Shown here: piece after piece, positions 5,265-8,951 of the stretch
Layout of the letters: each line of letters opens with the position of its first letter
How positions within the stretch are numbered: position 1 is the first letter of the stretch
NCBI GenBank assembly: GCA_013214715.1
Contig: JABSSB010000180.1
Coordinates: 1-8,951, forward strand
Direction: 5' to 3'
Source of the DNA: Paracoccaceae bacterium
GTDB lineage: Bacteria; Pseudomonadota; Alphaproteobacteria; Rhodobacterales; Rhodobacteraceae
Length of the DNA stretch: 8,951 nt
The notes under the pieces: generated by a model
Told to the model about the DNA's origin: nothing
Database searches by the model: none
Seen by the model: the letters and a program-made list of their open reading frames with translations, nothing else
Position numbers and translations under genes: made by a program

Positions 5265-6566
5265 TCAGGTCTCGCGGAAGGCCTTGACGAAATAATCCGT
5301 CAACGGCTTAACCAGATAGGCCATAGGTGAACGATCTGTGGTGCGGATATACGCCTCAACCGGCATGCCGGGCACTAGAACCGTGCCTTCGGGCAGGCGG
5401 GCGGCCTGATCCTCGCTCAGCTCAATCTCAGCCCGGTAATAGCTGGCCTGCGTGGCATCATCGACAAAGGCATCCGGCGACAGGCGCGCCACGGTGCCAA
5501 ACAATTCAGGCGTCTGACGCTGATCCAGCCCGGAAAAGCGCAGCGTGACCTCCTGCCCTTCCCAGACCTCATCGACATTGATCGGGTTGACCTGCGCAGC
5601 GATCACCAGTGGGCGATCCTGCGGCACGATGAACAGCACCGGATCGGCCGGGCGCAACACCGAACGCGGCGTGTGCACCTGCATCCCATAGATCACGCCG
5701 GACACCGGCGCGCGCAGCTCCAGCCGGTTCAAGCGCTCCATGATCGTGCGGCGCTGTTCGGCCAGTTCAACTTCGCGATACTGAATGTCGCGCAGCCGGG
5801 TGATCGCCTCTTCGCGCAACTGCGTATCGAGCTTGAGAATCTCGATATCAATCTCGGTGATCCGCCCTTCGGCCTGCGCCTCGCCAGCGCGCAATTCGCC
5901 CAAGCGTCCGTCAAGGCTCGCCTGCTCGCGCTGCAGCGCCAAAACGGTCGAGGCCTGCGTCAGCCCCTTGGCGAGCAGGTTCTGCTGATTGACCAGTTCA
6001 CGTTCGATCAGGCTCAACTGCGTCCCGAGCGAGCCTTGCTGCGCCTTGATCCCCTCCACCTGATTTAAGATCTGGCCCCGGCGTTTTTGAAGCTGCTCCA
6101 CCTCTTTCGCGGTCGAGATTTTACGCGCTTCGAACAGGCGGTTCTGCCCGCGGATCAGCTCTCCCACCGCGTCGCGCGACAGCGCCGCAACCAGCAGGTC
6201 GGGGTCGAAAGTGATTTCCTCCAGCCCGTCCCGCTCCGCCTCAAGCCGCCCACGCCGGGCCATCAGTTCGAAAAGCTGCCCTTCGGTGATCAAAAGCTCC
6301 GAATTCAAAAGCTGCGCATCCAGACGCAGCAAGGTATCGCCCGCCTCGACCCGGTCCCCCTCATCGACATTGATTTCAGCCACGATGCCGCCGTCGAGAT
6401 GCTGCACCACCTGCCGGTTGCGATCGACCTCGATCTGGCCGGGCGCGACCACGGCACCGGCAATGGTCGACATCACCGCCCAGCCGCCAAAGCCGCCGAC
6501 CAGCACGAAAAGCCCAATGAACCCCAAAATCAGGGGCCGTCGCGCAGACCAAGGATTCTCGCTCAT
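5265..6566 (-). CDS. Type I secretion periplasmic adaptor (HlyD/PrtE family membrane fusion protein)
   Basis: Bridges an inner-membrane ABC exporter to a TolC-like outer-membrane channel. The 433-residue length is typical of PrtE/HlyD-type adaptors. One N-terminal transmembrane helix spans about 11-33 after a short cytoplasmic tail. A biotinyl/lipoyl half-domain follows (VVQHLDGGIVAEI, 53-65, then EGDRVEAGDTLLRLD). A long charged Leu/Glu/Gln-rich helical hairpin predicted as coiled coil covers roughly 85-285. The second lipoyl half begins at LRAPVSGVIYGMQVHT, and the C-terminal beta-barrel includes PINVDEVWEGQEV, the PELFGTVARLSPDAF strand and VLVPGMPVEAYI, a family hallmark close to the C-terminus. 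Its ATG lies within the stop of the ABC gene (ATGA, 4-nt overlap), so the two are translated together. No TolC homologue or RTX-type substrate gene lies in the window. Confidence 0.95.
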   Translation of the reverse strand: MSENPWSARRPLILGFIGLFVLVGGFGGWAVMSTIAGAVVAPGQIEVDRNRQVVQHLDGGIVAEINVDEGDRVEAGDTLLRLDAQLLNSELLITEGQLFELMARRGRLEAERDGLEEITFDPDLLVAALSRDAVGELIRGQNRLFEARKISTAKEVEQLQKRRGQILNQVEGIKAQQGSLGTQLSLIERELVNQQNLLAKGLTQASTVLALQREQASLDGRLGELRAGEAQAEGRITEIDIEILKLDTQLREEAITRLRDIQYREVELAEQRRTIMERLNRLELRAPVSGVIYGMQVHTPRSVLRPADPVLFIVPQDRPLVIAAQVNPINVDEVWEGQEVTLRFSGLDQRQTPELFGTVARLSPDAFVDDATQASYYRAEIELSEDQAARLPEGTVLVPGMPVEAYIRTTDRSPMAYLVKPLTDYFVKAFRET

Positions 6567-8287
6567 CGTACCCCTCCCATCGCCTTGTTTTGGGTGATCT
6601 GTTGGTGGTTCACCACGGTTTTCCGCAGCACCTCTTCCTTCGGACCGAATGCCGACACGATACCCTGTTCCATCATCAACAGGGTATCACATTCCTGAAT
6701 GGCCGCCGGGCGATGCGCCATGATCAGCACCGCTTTGCCTTCGTCCTTCATCTGCCGGATCGCCGTATTCAGCGCCATCGACCCTTCATTGTCGAGGTTC
6801 GAATTCGGCTCATCCAGAATTAGGATCACCGGGTTGTCATACATCGCCCGTGCCAGCCCGACACGCTGCATCTGACCGCCCGACAGGCGCCCGCCTCCGG
6901 TGGTGACGCGGGTGTCATAGCCGTCGGGCAGTTCGACGATCATGTTATGAGCACCGGCCTTCTTCGCTGCCTCGACCACCTTTTCCGCATCCGGCTGCGC
7001 CGACAACCGCGCGATGTTCTGCGCGATCGTGCCGTCAAAAAGCTGCACGCGCTGCGGCAGATAGCCAATATATCTGCCCAACTGGTTCGGATCATATTGA
7101 TCCAGAGATGCGCCATCCAGACGGATCACCCCGCCGGCCGCGCGCCACACCCCAGTCAATGCCCGCGCCAGCGTAGATTTCCCCGACCCCGACGGCCCGA
7201 TCACGCCCAGCGCCATGCCGGGTTCGACCCGGAAGCTGACTGATTTCAACGACGCCCGCGTGTCGCCCGGCGGCACAACCGTCACACCCAGCACATCCAG
7301 CTGCGCCCGCGGCGTGGGCAATTCGGTCCGCGCCTGCTCGGGCGGAACCTTGTCCAGCAAATCCGCAAGGCTCGACCAGCCCTTGCGCGCGCGGGTGACC
7401 AAAGCCCATTGCCCAATCGCCAGTTCGATCGGTGCCAGCGCCCGGCCCAACAGGATCGACCCCGCGATCATTGCGCCCGGTGTCAGTTCGTTCTGCAACA
7501 CAAGATACGCCCCAAGGCCCAGCATCGCCGATTGCAGGAACAGGCGCAGCGTCTTGGTCATCGAGGTGAACGTGCCGCTTACATCATTGGCCGACACCGA
7601 TTGCACAAGCGACGCGTCGCGTGCCGTCTGCCAGCGCGCAAAGGCGGCATTGGTCATGCCCATCGCGCGGATCATCTCGGCCTCGGTGCGGGTTTCATCC
7701 GAAATCAGCCCCGCCCGATGCGCCGAACTGGCCGCCTGAAGCTGCGGTTTGCGCGACAGCGCCTGATTGATGAAGGTGATCAGGATCAACACCGCCCCGC
7801 CCGCAATGGCCAGCATCCCCAGCCACGGGTGAAACAGCATGATCCCGGCCAGAAAGATGGGCGTCCAGGGGATGTCAAACGCCGCCATCAACACCGGAGA
7901 ACTGATCAGCCGCTGCACCGATTCCAGATCCGCCAGCCCCGTCTGCGCCGATTGATCCTGCGCCACGGCCGACCGGCGCAGCATGGCATCAAACACCCGC
8001 CGGTCCAGCCGCGACTGGAACCGCGCCCCGACCCGCGCCATCACCCGGCCACGTGTGTAATCCAAAATGCCCATCGTGCCGTAAAGAAAGACAACAAGCA
8101 GCGACAGCGCGACCAGCGTCGCCTCCGACCGGGAGCCCAGCACCCGGTCATAGACCTGAAGCATATACAGAGGGCCCGTGAGCATGAGCATATTGGCAAA
8201 GAAGCTGAACAGGCCTACCGCCCAATACAAACCGCGCGACTCACGTCGGGCCGCCAAAAGCTCTTCCTGGCCGGAAACACGCATCAT
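6563..8287 (-). CDS. Type I secretion ABC exporter, fused permease/ATPase (PrtD family)
   Basis: Homodimeric inner-membrane exporter that uses ATP to push an unfolded protein carrying a C-terminal signal through the adaptor and a TolC channel. The 574 residues match PrtD-type exporters. An N-terminal membrane domain has about six helices (near 21-43, 55-75, 131-150, 155-175, 248-265, 270-290), with the characteristic TGPLYMLQVYDRVLGSRSEAT at 37-57. The ATPase domain has Walker A GPSGSGKST (364-372), Q-loop Gln412, signature LSGGQ (468-472), Walker B VILILDEP (487-494), D-loop SNLD (496-499) and H-loop His525, all intact. It lacks the N-terminal C39 peptidase or peptidase-like domain of bacteriocin and HlyB-type exporters. 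Two consecutive ATGs (8287, 8284) are possible starts, with a GTGAG stretch a few bases upstream. It is the first gene of the minus-strand run and divergent from mlaA. The exported substrate cannot be inferred from the window. Confidence 0.95.
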   Translation of the reverse strand: MMRVSGQEELLAARRESRGLYWAVGLFSFFANMLMLTGPLYMLQVYDRVLGSRSEATLVALSLLVVFLYGTMGILDYTRGRVMARVGARFQSRLDRRVFDAMLRRSAVAQDQSAQTGLADLESVQRLISSPVLMAAFDIPWTPIFLAGIMLFHPWLGMLAIAGGAVLILITFINQALSRKPQLQAASSAHRAGLISDETRTEAEMIRAMGMTNAAFARWQTARDASLVQSVSANDVSGTFTSMTKTLRLFLQSAMLGLGAYLVLQNELTPGAMIAGSILLGRALAPIELAIGQWALVTRARKGWSSLADLLDKVPPEQARTELPTPRAQLDVLGVTVVPPGDTRASLKSVSFRVEPGMALGVIGPSGSGKSTLARALTGVWRAAGGVIRLDGASLDQYDPNQLGRYIGYLPQRVQLFDGTIAQNIARLSAQPDAEKVVEAAKKAGAHNMIVELPDGYDTRVTTGGGRLSGGQMQRVGLARAMYDNPVILILDEPNSNLDNEGSMALNTAIRQMKDEGKAVLIMAHRPAAIQECDTLLMMEQGIVSAFGPKEEVLRKTVVNHQQITQNKAMGGVR

Positions 8288-8312
8288 ATAAACTCACTTT
8301 CAAATTCGCCTA

Positions 8313-8411
8313 AAGCGCCTACCCCATAGCAGCATGTGCCGCCAAGAATGTCAGCAACTTCCGCAGATGATGTTTTATTTCTGCAACAGGAAATCTAGGG
8401 TTAAGGCGCTT
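8313..8411. repeat. 8-bp inverted repeat flanking the prtD/mlaA intergenic region
   Basis: AAGCGCCT at 8313-8320 and its exact reverse complement AGGCGCTT at 8404-8411 lie 83 bp apart. The left arm sits at the predicted transcription start of the prtD-like gene; the right arm is about 85 bp upstream of mlaA. Two operator half-sites or chance are both possible. Confidence 0.3.
8326..8354 (-). promoter_or_regulatory. Candidate sigma-70-type promoter of the prtD-prtE operon
   Basis: On the minus strand CTGACA (8354-8349, five of six to the -35 consensus) is followed after exactly 17 bp by TGCTAT (8331-8326, three of six to the -10 consensus). Initiation would fall near 8319, giving a leader of about 30 nt. 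A good -35 with a loose -10 is common in Rhodobacteraceae. An alternative further upstream, TTGTGA with TAGATT at 17 bp, is also possible. Confidence 0.35.
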
Positions 8412-8444
8412 CATTCACAAACGCCACCGCACGCTGTATGCGGG

Positions 8445-8469
8445 TGTGGTGTTATTGTGGTGTGTGGTG
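8445..8469 (+). repeat. Three TGTGGTG direct repeats ahead of mlaA
   Basis: Exact copies of TGTGGTG lie at 8445-8451, 8456-8462 and 8463-8469, with start-to-start distances of 11 and 7 bp, ending 25 nt before the GTG of mlaA. Just upstream, CACCGCA (8425-8431) and TGCGGGTG (8439-8446) can pair as a short hairpin with one bulge. The block is strikingly G/T-rich on the plus strand. It is either an operator-like array, part of the mlaA leader, or simple low-complexity sequence. Confidence 0.4.
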
Positions 8470-8494
8470 ACGCAAAGCATTGGGAGCGCGTTTT

Positions 8495-8951
8495 GTGACT
8501 AAGTTACGACTAAGCCTTGGCCTCGCGGCGATGCTGGCGGGCCTGACAGCGTGCAATACTCCCACCGAACCACTTGCGCCGGGCGAGGTATTTGACCCGT
8601 TCGAAAGCGTGAACCGGGATATCCATTCGGTCAATCGTGGGTTGGATCGCGCGATCGTGCGCCCCGTGGCATTAGGCTATGTCGCGGTCATTCCGGACCC
8701 CGTCCAAATTGCCGTGGCAAATTTTGCCGAAAATTTGGGCAACCCCTCTCATGCCGTCGATTACCTGCTGCAGGGCAATTTTCGTATGGCAGGCGTGGCC
8801 GCAGGACGGTTCGTGATCAATTCGACCATTGGCCTTCTGGGCATTGTCGACCCGGCGACGACCGAATTCAACATGCCGCAGGCCGACACCGATTTCGGCC
8901 AGACGCTCGCCGCCTGGGGCGTGCCTGAGGGCGCTTATCAGGAACTGCCCG
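8495..8951 (+). CDS. mlaA: MlaA (VacJ) outer-membrane lipoprotein, C-terminus beyond window
   Basis: Outer-membrane component of the Mla system, which removes mislocalised phospholipids from the outer leaflet and passes them to periplasmic MlaC. The GTG at 8495 follows GGGAG (8482-8486) by eight bases and opens 152 visible residues. The lipoprotein signal ends in lipobox LTAC with Cys20 followed by Asn, compatible with outer-membrane sorting. The VacJ core is then clear: FDPFESVNRDIHSVNRGLDR, RPVALGY, an ANFAENLGNPSHAVDYLLQG stretch, AAGRFVINSTIGLLGIVDPA and DFGQTLAAWGVPEGAYQELP at the edge. MlaA proteins are usually about 230-260 residues, so 80-110 are missing. It is transcribed divergently from the type I exporter. 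Whether mlaC follows, as is common in alphaproteobacteria, cannot be seen here. Confidence 0.95.
   Translation, partial: MTKLRLSLGLAAMLAGLTACNTPTEPLAPGEVFDPFESVNRDIHSVNRGLDRAIVRPVALGYVAVIPDPVQIAVANFAENLGNPSHAVDYLLQGNFRMAGVAAGRFVINSTIGLLGIVDPATTEFNMPQADTDFGQTLAAWGVPEGAYQELP

Noticed and set aside
7409..8329. Plus-strand open frame of 306 codons opposite the ABC exporter
   Set aside because: The Arg/Pro/His/Gln-rich composition is typical of an antisense shadow, and the minus strand carries intact transmembrane and ATPase motifs throughout.
1..8951. CRISPR arrays, tRNA/rRNA genes, insertion sequences or prophage genes
   Set aside because: No regularly spaced repeats, cloverleaf-like sequences, transposase or integrase motifs or terminal inverted repeats were seen. 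The window is nearly filled by ordinary chromosomal genes.

Overview
This window looks like chromosomal DNA of a Rhodobacteraceae (Roseobacter-group) alphaproteobacterium. That is inferred from the high-GC coding bias, the protein flavours (putidaredoxin-reductase-like flavoprotein, PrtD/PrtE-type secretion pair, long RidA, FemAB-like acyltransferase, MlaA) and the mixed ATG/GTG starts. No 16S rRNA, tRNA, mobile element or CRISPR array is visible, so the taxonomic call is a judgement rather than a measurement.

Layout. Positions 1-1114 (minus) hold the N-terminal 371 residues of an FAD/NAD ferredoxin reductase, whose C-terminus lies outside the window. A 92-bp divergent gap separates it from a plus-strand Prx5-type peroxiredoxin (1207-1695). 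Next come two tandem plus-strand genes for small, related lipoproteins of no family I recognise (1824-2125 and 2132-2434). The first is disrupted by an apparent one-base deletion. With that base restored, both copies are exactly 100 residues and share an N-C-aromatic-x3-C-aromatic-x-Tyr-Asx-Pro core and a Tyr-Val-Ser/Thr-Ala-Ala tail motif.

From 2438 to 8287 everything is on the minus strand, convergent with the lipoproteins. In transcription order it reads prtD-like T1SS ABC ATPase/permease (8287-6563), prtE-like HlyD adaptor (6566-5265), ridA-type enamine/imine deaminase (5187-4729), glycerophosphodiester phosphodiesterase (4724-3954), FemAB-like GNAT acyltransferase (3909-2722) and pterin-4a-carbinolamine dehydratase (2725-2438). 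prtD/prtE and the acyltransferase/dehydratase pair are joined by 4-nt ATGA overlaps. ridA and gdpD are 4 nt apart. The 77-bp gap before ridA is the largest within the run and may or may not carry its own promoter.

From 8495 to the end is a divergent plus-strand mlaA (vacJ) lipoprotein gene, cut by the window edge. The 207-bp prtD/mlaA intergenic region is the longest non-coding stretch. It contains a plausible sigma-70-like promoter for prtD, an 8-bp inverted repeat at its two sides and three TGTGGTG direct repeats just ahead of mlaA.

Functionally the window is a mix: envelope biology (MlaA for outer-membrane lipid asymmetry, a type I exporter without its substrate or TolC partner, small lipoproteins) and metabolite repair or salvage (RidA, carbinolamine dehydratase, GDPD, peroxiredoxin). 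The least described element is the tandem lipoprotein pair with its conserved cysteines. No large novel system is evident.
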